36,075 nucleotides of DNA from an uncultured bacterium (GTDB taxonomy: Bacteria > Bacteroidota > Ignavibacteria > Kapaibacteriales > UBA2268), in NCBI GenBank assembly GCA_937875295.1, contig CALLXS010000102.1:1-36075 (forward strand). The letters are read 5' to 3'. Each line of letters opens with the position of its first letter. Position 1 is the stretch's first letter. A program made the position numbers and the translations under genes. Shown here piece after piece: positions 1-9,480 of this stretch. The notes beneath the pieces are model-generated. The model ran no database searches. It saw only the letters and a program-made list of their open reading frames with translations, and was not told the DNA's origin.

Positions 1-40
1 GAATTATTTAAAATAATAATTAATTATAAACTTCTTTTTT

Positions 41-67
41 TATTAAATGTGTAAAACACATTTAATA
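41..67. repeat. Perfect 12-bp inverted repeat upstream of the first gene
   Basis: Arms TATTAAATGTGT (41-52) and ACACATTTAATA (56-67) are exact reverse complements around the spacer AAA. The dyad ends 32 bases before the ATG at 100. On the + strand it is followed by a T-rich stretch, so it could be a weak terminator for a gene left of the window. It could equally be an operator or 5' leader hairpin for the gene at 100. The sequence alone does not decide. Confidence 0.6.
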
Positions 68-99
68 TATTTTATTTATTAATATAAGGGCTTAAAAAA

Positions 100-372
100 A
101 TGGGTTTAATGGATTCAATCAAAAATATCACCGGAATTGGTGATGACAAAAATGATGGAAATGACAAATCTCCAATTGATTCAATCAAAGATATGGCTAC
201 TGGTGGAGTAGTTAGTCAAATTCAAGATTCTATCAAGAATTATAATACATCAGAAATTTCTAATCCTACAATCAGAATGATTGCTGATACTGCTAAAAAT
301 GCAATTAGCAATTTAAAACCTGATCAAGTAGATGATTATATTGAAAAAATCATGGGTATGTTCAAAAAATAA
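100..372 (+). CDS. Small hypothetical protein, 90 aa
   Basis: I do not recognise this protein. It has no signal peptide, membrane segment or cysteine. It is rich in Asp, Lys, Ile, Ser and Asn. An N-terminal low-complexity stretch (residues about 14-25, Gly/Asp/Asn/Lys) separates two short similar segments, DSIKNI and DSIKDM, and a third DSIKNY follows, so the N-terminal half carries an imperfect DSIK repeat. The C-terminal third looks helical and amphipathic and ends in MFKK. The ATG has an AAGGGC stretch about 10 bases upstream as a possible ribosome binding site. The gene stands alone, between a 12-bp dyad and a strong terminator, so it is probably transcribed by itself. Soluble and cytoplasmic is the likeliest reading. 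Function is unknown. Confidence 0.6.
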   Translation: MGLMDSIKNITGIGDDKNDGNDKSPIDSIKDMATGGVVSQIQDSIKNYNTSEISNPTIRMIADTAKNAISNLKPDQVDDYIEKIMGMFKK

Positions 373-420
373 AGTATTTTAACCCTCTTTAGCAATAAAG
401 AATAGATCTATAACTTTTTC

Positions 421-461
421 CCATATCCCCTAATAAAAGGGGATATGGTATCATTTTTTTT
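421..461 (+). terminator. Rho-independent terminator after the 90-aa gene
   Basis: CCATATCCCC (421-430) pairs perfectly with GGGGATATGG (439-448) across an 8-base loop and is followed by a long T run. It lies 49 bases after the stop codon at 372. This is a classic intrinsic terminator on the + strand. Confidence 0.85.
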
Positions 462-531
462 TAAATTCATTCAACTTAATTGCCCTTTATTAATTGTTCA
501 GAAATTTTTATTATTCAGAGATTGTAAATAA

Positions 532-1431
532 ATGAAAAAACTTTATGTTCCGCTGTTAATAGTATTACTAATTGTAAGTTGTGATTTAAAAGACAATACT
601 TCCCCGACACCCACGCAGGGTGATATTACTCTTTATTGGAATTCACTAAAGAACGCTGTTAATTATGAAAATTATGAGGTATTGAACCAATTAATTAGCA
701 ACCCGGTTTGCATTTATAATTATAATACTGGACGTTCAATGGAGTATGATAAAAGTTATATTTATTCTATAATGGATGCTCTCAATACTTCAGCAAAAGA
801 CTTTATTAACTCTTATAATCCAAGATTAAAACAAACTCAAAAATTAAGCGAAATTAATTGCTCATGTATCGTAGATCCTGATACTACAAGCGAATATTAT
901 ATTTATGAATTCAAACACAATGGCAAAGATAATTATCTAATTTTTAGATTAACAAATACAACTATGTCGTTGAAATATGCTAAATTAGAATTTAATCAGT
1001 CTTCAAAAAATGAAGAAATTGAATATGAAAAGAAATTACGATTTTTTGATTTTTATAAGCAATTCAAAGAATTGTTAATTAGTGGCGTAAAAGAAAATAT
1101 TGCGGATCATATAATTTTTCGGAATTTTTATATAAATGATATAAAAATGAATCGATATTTATTCCATAAAAATTTCACTAAAGAATACCCGATTGTCCCC
1201 AAAAATCAATTCGGTAATTCTCTTCAAGAGTTCTTAAATGTAAATAATGATAATATTCATATTTCAAAAAATGGTGAGAATGGGATTTATTTAGAAGATT
1301 TTGATAAAGGAGAAAGGATTATTTATATAGATATAAAAGTAAATAATTCAAATAATATTAGAAGATATTTTTTTGTCATTTATGATAATGAAGAATATTC
1401 TTTGATAAATACAGAGTTAATTTCAAGTTAA
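532..1431 (+). CDS. Hypothetical lipoprotein, 299 aa
   Basis: The N-terminus is a lipoprotein signal: two lysines, a hydrophobic stretch and a lipobox LIVSC with the lipidated Cys at residue 17. A short Thr/Pro linker (TSPTPT) follows. The mature part is rich in Asn, Ile, Tyr and Lys, looks mostly alpha/beta, and has no catalytic motif I can name. Two halves may repeat a theme of YI/YIY strands with acidic turns (residues about 110-150 and 250-299), as in nuclear-transport-factor-like or DUF-type envelope lipoproteins, but this is only an impression. The start ATG has no clear Shine-Dalgarno. It is followed by mdh after 137 bases with no obvious terminator. It is probably attached to the outer or inner membrane facing the periplasm. 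Function is unknown. Confidence 0.7.
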   Translation: MKKLYVPLLIVLLIVSCDLKDNTSPTPTQGDITLYWNSLKNAVNYENYEVLNQLISNPVCIYNYNTGRSMEYDKSYIYSIMDALNTSAKDFINSYNPRLKQTQKLSEINCSCIVDPDTTSEYYIYEFKHNGKDNYLIFRLTNTTMSLKYAKLEFNQSSKNEEIEYEKKLRFFDFYKQFKELLISGVKENIADHIIFRNFYINDIKMNRYLFHKNFTKEYPIVPKNQFGNSLQEFLNVNNDNIHISKNGENGIYLEDFDKGERIIYIDIKVNNSNNIRRYFFVIYDNEEYSLINTELISS

Positions 1432-1478
1432 ATTAAAGAGATTTATTTTTTAAATTATCTTTTGTTGTTTTTAATTCT

Positions 1479-1486
1479 TATATTTG
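1479..1486 (+). promoter_or_regulatory. Possible FCB-type -7 element upstream of mdh
   Basis: TATATTTG matches the TAnnTTTG -7 consensus known for Bacteroidetes primary sigma factors and lies 82 bases before the mdh ATG. No TTTG is found at the usual distance of about 19 bases upstream; the nearest is 14 bases away. In DNA this AT-rich the match could be chance. Confidence 0.2.
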
Positions 1487-1568
1487 TATTCGTATTTTAT
1501 TTCATAATAAAATATGGTAATTAAAATAAAATTAACAATAATTTTTATATAAAATTTAAGGATATAAA

Positions 1569-2504
1569 ATGAAAATAACCGTGATTGGTGCAGGATTCGT
1601 TGGAGCAACTGCCGCACAATTAATTGCTAATAAAGAATTAGCAAATGAAGTAGTACTTGTTGATATAGTCGAAGGAATTCCACAAGGCAAAGGTCTTGAT
1701 ATGTATGAATCAATGCATGTACTCGAATCAGATACTAAAATTATTGGTACTAATAATTATGAAGATACAGCAAATTCTGATATCGTAATTCAAACAGCTG
1801 GTATTCCTCGTAAACCTGGAATGACTCGCGATGATTTAATGAAAACTAATTCAAGTATTGTTAAAAGTTGCATCGATAGTGCTTTTAAATACTCTCCTAA
1901 TGCTAAATTCATCATTGTATCTAATCCTTTAGACGTAATGACTTATGTAGCTCAAAACACTACCGGTTTAGGTAGAGATAGAGTATTTGGTATGGCTGGT
2001 GTTCTTGATACTGCTCGCTATTGTTCATTTATTTCTGAAGAATTAGGTGTATCTATGCAAGATATTCGCGGTCTTATTCTTGGCGGACATGGTGATACAA
2101 TGGTTCCATTAACTAGATTCACTACTGTTTCTGGTATTCCAGTTGAAGACTTAATTGCAAAAGATAAATTAGATGCAATTTGCAAACGTGCTGCTAATGG
2201 TGGCGGTGAAATTGTAAATTTATTAAAAACTGGTTCTGCATTCTATGCTCCTGCTTCATCTGCTGTGCAAATGGTAGAAGCTATCGTTCGCGACCAAAAA
2301 AGAATTTTACCTTGCTCAATTATGCTCGAAGGTGAATATGGTTATAAAGGCGTAGTAGTAGGAGTTCCTGTAGTTTTAGGTAAAAACGGTATGGAAAAAG
2401 TAATTGAATTAAAATTAAATGCTGAAGAGAAAAAAGCATTAGATACATCAGTACAACACGTAAAAGAAACTATAGATTCAGCTAAATCACTTTTAAATAT
2501 ATAA
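1569..2504 (+). CDS. mdh: Malate dehydrogenase (LDH-like type)
   Basis: This enzyme interconverts malate and oxaloacetate with NAD in the TCA cycle, in the cytoplasm. The 311 residues match the LDH-like malate dehydrogenase family. The Rossmann motif GAGFVG begins at residue 7, and an aspartate ends the second strand (VLVDI), which favours NAD over NADP. The substrate loop GIPRKPGMTR carries Arg81 and Arg87, the arrangement that selects malate over lactate. Catalytic His174 sits in GGHGDTMVP, and the paired Asp/Arg lie in the VLDTAR region. The start is supported by AAGGA about 7 bases upstream. A strong terminator follows at 2530, so the gene is transcribed alone or with the lipoprotein before it. 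Nothing is unusual in length or motifs. Confidence 0.96.
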   Translation: MKITVIGAGFVGATAAQLIANKELANEVVLVDIVEGIPQGKGLDMYESMHVLESDTKIIGTNNYEDTANSDIVIQTAGIPRKPGMTRDDLMKTNSSIVKSCIDSAFKYSPNAKFIIVSNPLDVMTYVAQNTTGLGRDRVFGMAGVLDTARYCSFISEELGVSMQDIRGLILGGHGDTMVPLTRFTTVSGIPVEDLIAKDKLDAICKRAANGGGEIVNLLKTGSAFYAPASSAVQMVEAIVRDQKRILPCSIMLEGEYGYKGVVVGVPVVLGKNGMEKVIELKLNAEEKKALDTSVQHVKETIDSAKSLLNI

Positions 2505-2529
2505 TTAAATTTAAATAGATTATATCTTT

Positions 2530-2560
2530 ATGCCCTTCGATTTACATAATTGAAGGGCAT
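2530..2560 (+). terminator. Terminator after mdh
   Basis: ATGCCCTTCGATT (2530-2542) pairs with AATTGAAGGGCAT (2548-2560), a 13-bp stem with one G-T wobble and a 5-base loop, followed by TTTTAATTAATTTTTTT. It lies 25 bases after the mdh stop. Confidence 0.85.
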
Positions 2561-2597
2561 TTTAATTAATTTTTTTATTAATAGAAAGTAAAAATTT

Positions 2598-3314
2598 ATG
2601 CGAACTATTTTAATAACTGGTGGAACAAGTGGTCTGGGATTTGAATTAGCCAAATTATGCTATACAAAGTTCAATTTAGTAATCTGTTCATCGAGCGATA
2701 GAAGAATATCTAATGCTAAAAAATACTTTGAAGAAATAAATAATTCTACAGATAACATACTGATTGAAAAATGTGATGTGTCTGACAGAAATCAAGTCAA
2801 TATTCTCTATGATAAAGTAATTAAGAAATTCAATGAAATCAATATATTAATAAATAATGCTGGGATTTATTCCTATAACAAAATATTAGATTCAAAAGAA
2901 AATGAGTTAGATAAATTATTTGATATAAATTTCAAAGGAGCATATAATACTATAAAATGCACTTTACCGCAAATGATAGAAAAGCAAGAAGGAATAATTG
3001 TGAATGTAAGTTCCACCTCAGTTCATAACATTTTTAAAGGTAATTCGCTTTATGCCGCATCTAAAGCTGCATTAGAAATTCTTTCAAATACCTTGCGTGA
3101 AGAAGTAAGAAATCATAATATAAAAGTAATTAATTTTATACCGGGAGCAATTGCTACTGAAATTTGGAGCGAAGAAAATCTACAAAAATATAGTAATAAA
3201 ATGATTCAGCCCCAAGATGCTGCCAAAGTGCTGTATTCCTCAATAATTCATTCACTCGAAAATAAAGTTGCAATAGAAAATATTAATATTAATCCAATTA
3301 ATGGGAGTTTATGA
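2598..3314 (+). CDS. Short-chain dehydrogenase/reductase (SDR)
   Basis: This is a classical SDR oxidoreductase of 238 residues. The nucleotide motif TGGTSGLG (residues 7-14) is at the N-terminus. The central NNAG motif, the catalytic serine in VNVSSTS and the YAASK active site follow in the usual order and spacing. The substrate cannot be read from sequence: classical SDRs act on sugars, acyl-ACP ketones, steroids and many others. The dinucleotide-specificity region reads CSSSDRR, whose Ser/Arg-rich turn would suit NADP(H); this is inference. The gene follows the mdh terminator by 37 bases and ends just before the convergent A2M gene, sharing a bidirectional terminator. I see no specific functional partner. 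Confidence 0.88.
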   Translation: MRTILITGGTSGLGFELAKLCYTKFNLVICSSSDRRISNAKKYFEEINNSTDNILIEKCDVSDRNQVNILYDKVIKKFNEINILINNAGIYSYNKILDSKENELDKLFDINFKGAYNTIKCTLPQMIEKQEGIIVNVSSTSVHNIFKGNSLYAASKAALEILSNTLREEVRNHNIKVINFIPGAIATEIWSEENLQKYSNKMIQPQDAAKVLYSSIIHSLENKVAIENININPINGSL

Positions 3315-3430
3315 AAAAGCGTTCTCTTGCTTACTTTTTATTTTCATTCATATAATATAAAATCGAAGAAAATACTTAATCATATTTATTGTATTATAAT
3401 TTTTATCGATTTTAATCAAGTTTAATAAAA

Positions 3431-3459
3431 AAACCCACAGCTAATTTAGTTGTGGGTTT
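3431..3459. terminator. Bidirectional terminator between SDR and A2M genes
   Basis: AAACCCACAGCTA (3431-3443) pairs with TAGTTGTGGGTTT (3447-3459), a 13-bp stem with one G-T pair and a 3-base loop. There is a T run on the right and an A run on the left, so it can stop transcription from both convergent genes. Confidence 0.85.
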
Positions 3460-3482
3460 TTCTTTATGAAAATAATAGTTTA

Positions 3483-6400
3483 TTACTTAATCTCAAACTT
3501 TCCACTACCATTTAGCGAAGCATATTCACTTGGAGCATACATTGCTTCTGCTGAAATAGCTGGATTGCTAAATTTTCCGCGATAAGACACACGCACCATA
3601 AAATAATACTCGCGTGTTTGCCAGTCTTGTATATCAGTAAAGAGATTTAATCTATCATCTCTTATATCGATATTTCGCACATTCATTAATTTATCTGATT
3701 GAAAAGTTGCTCTATTCACTTCCGGTAATCGTGGATTTTCAATTTCTAAGCAAGCCGGTATCAAATTCGTGATTGCAATATTATTCACTGTTTGAGCTGC
3801 AGAAGTTATTGTAATTTTACAATATAGTAATTGCCCTTGAGTTGTATTTTCTAAATTAACTCCTCCTTTTGTCTTGTAATCTAAATATTCTCTACGAACT
3901 TTAATATTCCTATCATAATTTTCTATCTTAGTTTTTGTAATTCCTTCTATTGTGAAATAATAGTACATTAATCCTTTACCTGTAGCTTTCACAGATATAG
4001 AATTCGACTTAAATTCACCTTCATCTAAGCTTAAATCAGAGTTTTTAGAAGATTTGATTACTTTCCCATCAACAAAAATATTAATATCAACATTTGAATT
4101 TTCTTGTCCTTTTGCCACTTTGCCAAGTGCTAGTAGAGTAAAGGCTAAATCTTGCGTTGATTCTGCTTTCTTTAATTCAATTGCATTTGTATTTAGGAAT
4201 TTGACAAGTTTTGGGATTTTTGCATCATTTGGATTTAAATCAGCAAGTACATATAGCATTATCGCATTTGAGCGAATATATGAATCAAAGTCGTTGCCAA
4301 GAGAGCGAGTATTTTGTTCAAAATTCAAAGCTTCGTTTGTTAATTCATTGAAAATATTCATTCTACCAGAATAAGCATAAGCTCCGGCTAATAAATATCG
4401 AGTATCACCAGTGAGAATATTTTTATTTGCTTTGTAATAATTCATAGTCGAAATATCAGGTTTCCCAGCCATAGCAAGCACATACAAAGCATAAATGTTA
4501 TTTTTATTAGCTATTTTTTTGGAAGTTATTGAATTGTTTGTATAATAATTATAATCAACTAATACATTTTGTTTAGACCGCTTTTGCAGATATCTCATAA
4601 GTTTATTTAATACTTCACTATTTACTTGATAATTTGCTTTTTTAGCAGAAATTAAAAAATGAGCAGCATAAACTGATGTCCAATATTGTGATTGCTCATC
4701 AGATATCCAGTAAGCTATTCCTCCATCCCATCTTTGCATTGAAGATACTTTGTTAATTGCTTCATTTATATAATAAATAGGATTTGATTGAGCAAAAGTA
4801 TTTTTTGACACTAAGTTCGCTAAATCACCTAAATAAAGTAATGGAAATGCTTTTGATACTGTTTGCTCGAGGCAACCATGTGGATATTCTACTAATTTTT
4901 TAAGCATACCAGAATATGAAGAAGCATATAATTTGCTAATTACCAAATTTGACTTAGTTAACTTTGGATAATAATCATTCGGAATACTTAAATTCAAAGT
5001 TTCACCAGCCTTAATAGTACCACTTTTCGTTGTAACAGTATATGGAGTAACAGGGCGAACGCCTATTTCTATTAATTCTTCTGATTTAATTTTGCCCACT
5101 GTGAAAATTTTGATTTTACCTACGCCAATTTCATTTTTTGCTTTAATTTTAAATTCAATTGTAACGTGTGAATTAGCTGGTACGCTTACATTCTGAGATT
5201 GCTCGGAAGTAAGATAGACAAAATTTTCTGCATTTACCTGCACTTTAGTACTTTGAGAAGATTTGGTAGTGTTAATTATAGATACAGGCATAATAAATTC
5301 ATCTTCAGGAGCTAGGAATCTTGGCACTTCTGGTTCAATAATTAAATCATTGTAGACTTTCATAGACTTCTCTGCAAAACCGAATTTTGAATCTTTATAC
5401 GAAACTGCCATAAAGCGAACTTCTGTATTAATATTTGGTATATTTATTTCAAATTCAGCATTACCCGAAGAATTTGTAGTCGTTATTCCACTCCAATATG
5501 AAAATGGTTTAAATCTCTTTGTTTTGATTGGATTGCTTCTTGCTTTTATCATAGCATCGAAATTCTCACTCGTTAACTTATCGCCACCTCCAGTTAATAA
5601 TGAACTCTTTGCTATTTCAGGTAGTAAGAATTTATAAACATCGTAACTCTTGGTTTTTAGTGATTTAGGAGAATAATAATAATTATATGGATCAGGGGAT
5701 TTACTATTATATAATTGAAGAATTCCCTCGTCGACAGCTGACAGCGTGACAAATGAATTACGAGAATTTGTTTTTACTGAAACTTTAATTTTATTATTTG
5801 GTTTTATTGAAGCAGGTGAAATAATTTCAGTCGTAATTTTATTGTCTAAATTCTCTATATTTAATGATTTATATCCATGAGCAACAAAAAACGGTGTGGA
5901 ATTATCTGTTGTATGCTTTTTAAATAAAGTAGCTGAAATATACACATTAGGTAAAAATTCTTCTTTTAAATCAAATGTAAGTTCTGCACTCCTATTTTGT
6001 ACATCTAAATAATAATAGTTTTCTATCCCATTTCGTTCTAATGTAACTAACATTTTTCCATTAAAAGGAGTTGTAAATAGCGCTTTTGCTTTCTCTCCAA
6101 CATTATATTTTTCTTTATCTAATACAATGTCAATTCTACCATCTTTATCTACTTCAAAAGAACTGATTGTAGAAGAAGACCATCCATAAGCATAGAATTC
6201 ATAGCTCGAATAATTTTCACTACCTTTTTCAGAAATACGTAATTCATAAGCACCTGATTTTTCTACTGCAAATTTTGTCTCTTTAGGATTATTACTACTT
6301 GAAATATCTTTTTCCCAAACTACATTTTGCTTTCTTTCAGAATCGTAATAAAAGTTATTACCATAATCTTTTTTAAGTATTGATTTCCATTCATAACGAA

Positions 6401-8888
6401 TTAATTTAAGAGTCAAATTATGGTTTGATATTGGATTAGAATTTTTATCAAGCAAAATTGTTTTTGCAATTATGTTTTCTCCTGTACCAAAATATGAACC
6501 TTTTAAATTAATCCCAACAAAATAATCAAAAGGATAAACCTTAAACTTTTGTGATTTTACTACTGACCTACCGTTTAAATCAAATACATTTACTACTGCA
6601 TAACCATTAAAATAACCTGTAGTAGTAGCAGTGGAAGGAATCATATATTCAGATTTACCTTTCCCTTCATTATCTAACACCCCTGCGGCAACAAAATTTT
6701 CAATTGAAGGACTTTTATTTTTACTCCCTGTGAAAGAATAATCCTTATATTTGTTACTATAAAATTGCTTTTCAACAAGATGAAAATCAGTTTGATATTT
6801 TAATCCTGATGCTTTTCCTCCAAATAAAAATTCTGATTCAATATTTACATTTACAATTTCACCAGGTTTGTAATCATCTTTATTCGTATTAAGCGCAACT
6901 CTAATTTTATCTGGTACAAAATCTTCTACGTTAATAATATGTCTATTTATAAATTCATTAGATTGTGTATATAATTCTAAACGATAAATCCCTGTTTGTA
7001 TATAATCCGGAAAATCTAAAGCAATTTCAAATGAACCCTGTTCATTTACACTACTTGAAAATTCTCTATACATAGCACCATTTGGCGATATTACTTTAAA
7101 AATGACAGGAAAATCTTTTACTACTTGCATTTTGTTATCGCGGATAATTGCAGAGAAATGTCCAGTTTCTCCTGGTCTGTATAGATCTCTTTCTCCATAA
7201 ATGAAAGCAGAATAAATATCATTTCCAGAAAAATCACCTGTAATATCATATCGAGATGTCTCAATTTCCATTGAATTTAAATCCAAATAATTAAAATCAT
7301 TTTCTGTCTCAGCTACAATTAATCTTGGTGAAAAGCTTCCCATGACTTTGTTTAAACTATCAAATTTAAATACTCCGTCTTTATCTGTTTTTCCGCTAAT
7401 TATTGTTTGATTACTAGATGATATTAAAGTGATTTCTACATTTGCAATGGGTTCAGTTGTTTCTATCGAATTGCAAAATACCATTAGCATACCACCTGAC
7501 ATTTTTGTAATAAGACCTAAATCAGTCATGGCAATTGTTTTGCTGGTATTTGTCCATCTGTCTTCGGTAGAGTACACATTTATATTATACAATCCTTTAT
7601 CTTTATTTGGGATAGTTTTATTTATATTTATTTGGAATTTTTCTAACCAATTTTGATTATTATTTAATGCTACTTTTTCCTTATACAATACTTTTCCAAG
7701 ACTTTCAGGTTCTATGGCTTCAAAATTACTATAATCATCCATATAAGAATACCGATTTAGAAAATACAATAGATTATTTTTAAAGATTTGGTAGACTTCA
7801 ATTTCAACTTCATCAATATTTACAGCATTGACTTCTAAAGTTTTTTCTCCATTATATCTTAAATATTTTCCTGTCTCATCTGTAAAATTAATAGTAGGCG
7901 ATAAATTCACAAAAGAAAAATCTTGCTCAAAATCTTCTTTAAGTACTCCTCCGGAAATACCCTTTAATCCTTTTTTTAATATTACATTGACGGTTGAAGA
8001 ATTTCCAAAATTTCCTGTGATTCGCACTTTATTGTCCATAAAAGCATATTGGACTGATTTTGATGGGTTAAATATAATATTTTGAGGTAAGTCCTTTTCG
8101 TCTAAACCTTGTGTAAAAGCAATTTCTACCCAACCATTTGCACCATCAAAACCGGAAGCAGAACCACTAATTTCTAAATCTTGCTTTGCGGGAAGTAAAT
8201 ATTTAAATACCTCTTCTTTTTCAGTACCTTTTTTTCCATAAATGCTCTCTGCACCGGATTTTAATGTGATTTCAATATTTTGTGCTTTTTCGGTTTGCTG
8301 TACTTTTTCGATAATAATATTGATTTTGTCAGTTTCCTGAGTATTTGAAATCTTATAATTATTTATACTATTTCCATTTAATTTTACAACAAGGTACTGC
8401 TTAATATGATCTATATTTACCGGATAATTAAATTCTATTATAGATTGTATATTTGCTTTATAATATTCAAATGGTATATTAGACCAAAAGAACTCAGCTT
8501 TAGTTGCTTTAAAATCAGGAGTACTAAATTCAATTTTATCACTACTTATACTAATCTCTTTCGCACCAAATAATGCAGCTTCGGTCAGAGTAGCTTCATA
8601 TTTTTGAATTGGTTCTAATTGTTGTATAGGAGAAAAAATAAAGGTATTAGGAGAGATCCATTTGTATTTACCTTTGATTTCCGGAGTAAATTTTACAAAA
8701 TTTTCATCTGTCCATATATTCAATTTATTTGATGGGCAAATATCTTCATTTACCTTAAAAGGAAAAGTTTGATTAAGTAAAATATCTTTTCCAGGTGAAA
8801 TAGATACTATTTTCAGTCCATTACCACATGCTGCTAATAACATAGACAATAGTATCATACATAGAATTTTTATTCTCATTGCAATCAT
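3483..8888 (-). CDS. Alpha-2-macroglobulin family lipoprotein with thioester
   Basis: This is a bacterial alpha-2-macroglobulin of 1801 residues. Such proteins trap proteases covalently in the periplasm and are thought to protect the cell when the outer membrane is breached. A lipoprotein signal with lipobox LLAAC is at the N-terminus. Beta-sandwich macroglobulin domains follow, including YGERDLYRPGETG near residue 570 (MG/A2M_N), VDEGILQLY near 1050 and the A2M segment PFSYWSGIT near 1130. The thioester motif PHGCLEQ has Cys1339 and Gln1342, so the thioester is intact. An alpha/alpha toroid and a C-terminal receptor-like domain come after. Translation may start at Met1 or at Met4 (8879), which is better spaced from AGAG. 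In many bacteria a pbpC gene for penicillin-binding protein 1C lies next to this type of A2M; none is here. It is transcribed alone, downstream of the rplT terminator. Confidence 0.93.
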   Translation of the reverse strand: MIAMRIKILCMILLSMLLAACGNGLKIVSISPGKDILLNQTFPFKVNEDICPSNKLNIWTDENFVKFTPEIKGKYKWISPNTFIFSPIQQLEPIQKYEATLTEAALFGAKEISISSDKIEFSTPDFKATKAEFFWSNIPFEYYKANIQSIIEFNYPVNIDHIKQYLVVKLNGNSINNYKISNTQETDKINIIIEKVQQTEKAQNIEITLKSGAESIYGKKGTEKEEVFKYLLPAKQDLEISGSASGFDGANGWVEIAFTQGLDEKDLPQNIIFNPSKSVQYAFMDNKVRITGNFGNSSTVNVILKKGLKGISGGVLKEDFEQDFSFVNLSPTINFTDETGKYLRYNGEKTLEVNAVNIDEVEIEVYQIFKNNLLYFLNRYSYMDDYSNFEAIEPESLGKVLYKEKVALNNNQNWLEKFQININKTIPNKDKGLYNINVYSTEDRWTNTSKTIAMTDLGLITKMSGGMLMVFCNSIETTEPIANVEITLISSSNQTIISGKTDKDGVFKFDSLNKVMGSFSPRLIVAETENDFNYLDLNSMEIETSRYDITGDFSGNDIYSAFIYGERDLYRPGETGHFSAIIRDNKMQVVKDFPVIFKVISPNGAMYREFSSSVNEQGSFEIALDFPDYIQTGIYRLELYTQSNEFINRHIINVEDFVPDKIRVALNTNKDDYKPGEIVNVNIESEFLFGGKASGLKYQTDFHLVEKQFYSNKYKDYSFTGSKNKSPSIENFVAAGVLDNEGKGKSEYMIPSTATTTGYFNGYAVVNVFDLNGRSVVKSQKFKVYPFDYFVGINLKGSYFGTGENIIAKTILLDKNSNPISNHNLTLKLIRYEWKSILKKDYGNNFYYDSERKQNVVWEKDISSSNNPKETKFAVEKSGAYELRISEKGSENYSSYEFYAYGWSSSTISSFEVDKDGRIDIVLDKEKYNVGEKAKALFTTPFNGKMLVTLERNGIENYYYLDVQNRSAELTFDLKEEFLPNVYISATLFKKHTTDNSTPFFVAHGYKSLNIENLDNKITTEIISPASIKPNNKIKVSVKTNSRNSFVTLSAVDEGILQLYNSKSPDPYNYYYSPKSLKTKSYDVYKFLLPEIAKSSLLTGGGDKLTSENFDAMIKARSNPIKTKRFKPFSYWSGITTTNSSGNAEFEINIPNINTEVRFMAVSYKDSKFGFAEKSMKVYNDLIIEPEVPRFLAPEDEFIMPVSIINTTKSSQSTKVQVNAENFVYLTSEQSQNVSVPANSHVTIEFKIKAKNEIGVGKIKIFTVGKIKSEELIEIGVRPVTPYTVTTKSGTIKAGETLNLSIPNDYYPKLTKSNLVISKLYASSYSGMLKKLVEYPHGCLEQTVSKAFPLLYLGDLANLVSKNTFAQSNPIYYINEAINKVSSMQRWDGGIAYWISDEQSQYWTSVYAAHFLISAKKANYQVNSEVLNKLMRYLQKRSKQNVLVDYNYYTNNSITSKKIANKNNIYALYVLAMAGKPDISTMNYYKANKNILTGDTRYLLAGAYAYSGRMNIFNELTNEALNFEQNTRSLGNDFDSYIRSNAIMLYVLADLNPNDAKIPKLVKFLNTNAIELKKAESTQDLAFTLLALGKVAKGQENSNVDINIFVDGKVIKSSKNSDLSLDEGEFKSNSISVKATGKGLMYYYFTIEGITKTKIENYDRNIKVRREYLDYKTKGGVNLENTTQGQLLYCKITITSAAQTVNNIAITNLIPACLEIENPRLPEVNRATFQSDKLMNVRNIDIRDDRLNLFTDIQDWQTREYYFMVRVSYRGKFSNPAISAEAMYAPSEYASLNGSGKFEIK

Positions 8889-9052
8889 CTCTATAATAAA
8901 TCAATAAATTTATTACAAAAATAATTAATTTTATTTTTAATATCAAATATTAACTCATTTTTATATCATGAATTGAAAATTTACTACATAAATTAATTTC
9001 TATATAAGTAGATAAAAGTATTGCATTAAGTGGCATGAATGTAAACGAAAAA

Positions 9053-9074
9053 ACCCACTACTTAAATAGTGGGT
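9053..9074 (-). terminator. Terminator after rplT
   Basis: ACCCACTA (9053-9060) pairs with TAGTGGGT (9067-9074) across a 6-base loop. Read on the minus strand the hairpin is followed by TTTTTTCG. It lies 30 bases past the rplT stop. Confidence 0.85.
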
Positions 9075-9103
9075 CATTCCTTTAAAATTATTTAATTAAT
9101 AAT

Positions 9104-9448
9104 TTATTTTACTGAATTTACAATTTTAGTGAATACTTCAGGTTGATTCATAGCAAAATCAGCTAATACTTTTCTATTAATATCTATATTTGCTACTCTT
9201 AGGTCGTGCATTAATCTTGAGTATGTAGTACCATTTAATCTTGCAGCAGCATTTATACGAGTAATCCATAATCTACGGAAACTACGTTTTTTATTTCTTC
9301 TGTCGCGATAAGCATATTGAAGACCTTTTTCAATGTGATGCTTTGCTATTGTCCATACGTTTTTACGCATTCCCCAATAGCCTTTTGCGAGCTTAATAAA
9401 ATTTTTGCGTTTAGCGCGTGAAGCTACTTTATTCTGACTTCTTGGCAT
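9104..9448 (-). CDS. rplT: 50S ribosomal protein L20
   Basis: L20 binds 23S rRNA early in 50S subunit assembly. The 114 residues are full length. The highly basic N-terminus (MPRSQNKVASRAKRKNFIK), AKGYWGMRKN, the RRLWITRINAAAR motif and the globular C-terminus (YSRLMHDLRVANIDINRKVLADFA) are all typical. The start is fixed by an unusually strong GGAGG at 9455-9459, followed by TAAATT and the ATG. Most bacteria have infC-rpmI-rplT; here neither infC nor rpmI is adjacent, and the upstream gene is a metallopeptidase. A 145-base leader with possible structure precedes it, and a good terminator follows. L20 represses its own operon in several phyla; whether this leader does so is untested. Confidence 0.96.
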   Translation of the reverse strand: MPRSQNKVASRAKRKNFIKLAKGYWGMRKNVWTIAKHHIEKGLQYAYRDRRNKKRSFRRLWITRINAAARLNGTTYSRLMHDLRVANIDINRKVLADFAMNQPEVFTKIVNSVK

Positions 9449-9480
9449 AATTTACCTCCGAATTTATTTTTTGAATCTAT

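Noticed and set aside
4054..4374. 106-codon + strand reading frame inside the A2M gene
   Set aside because: It is antisense to a well-supported gene and shows no protein features of its own.
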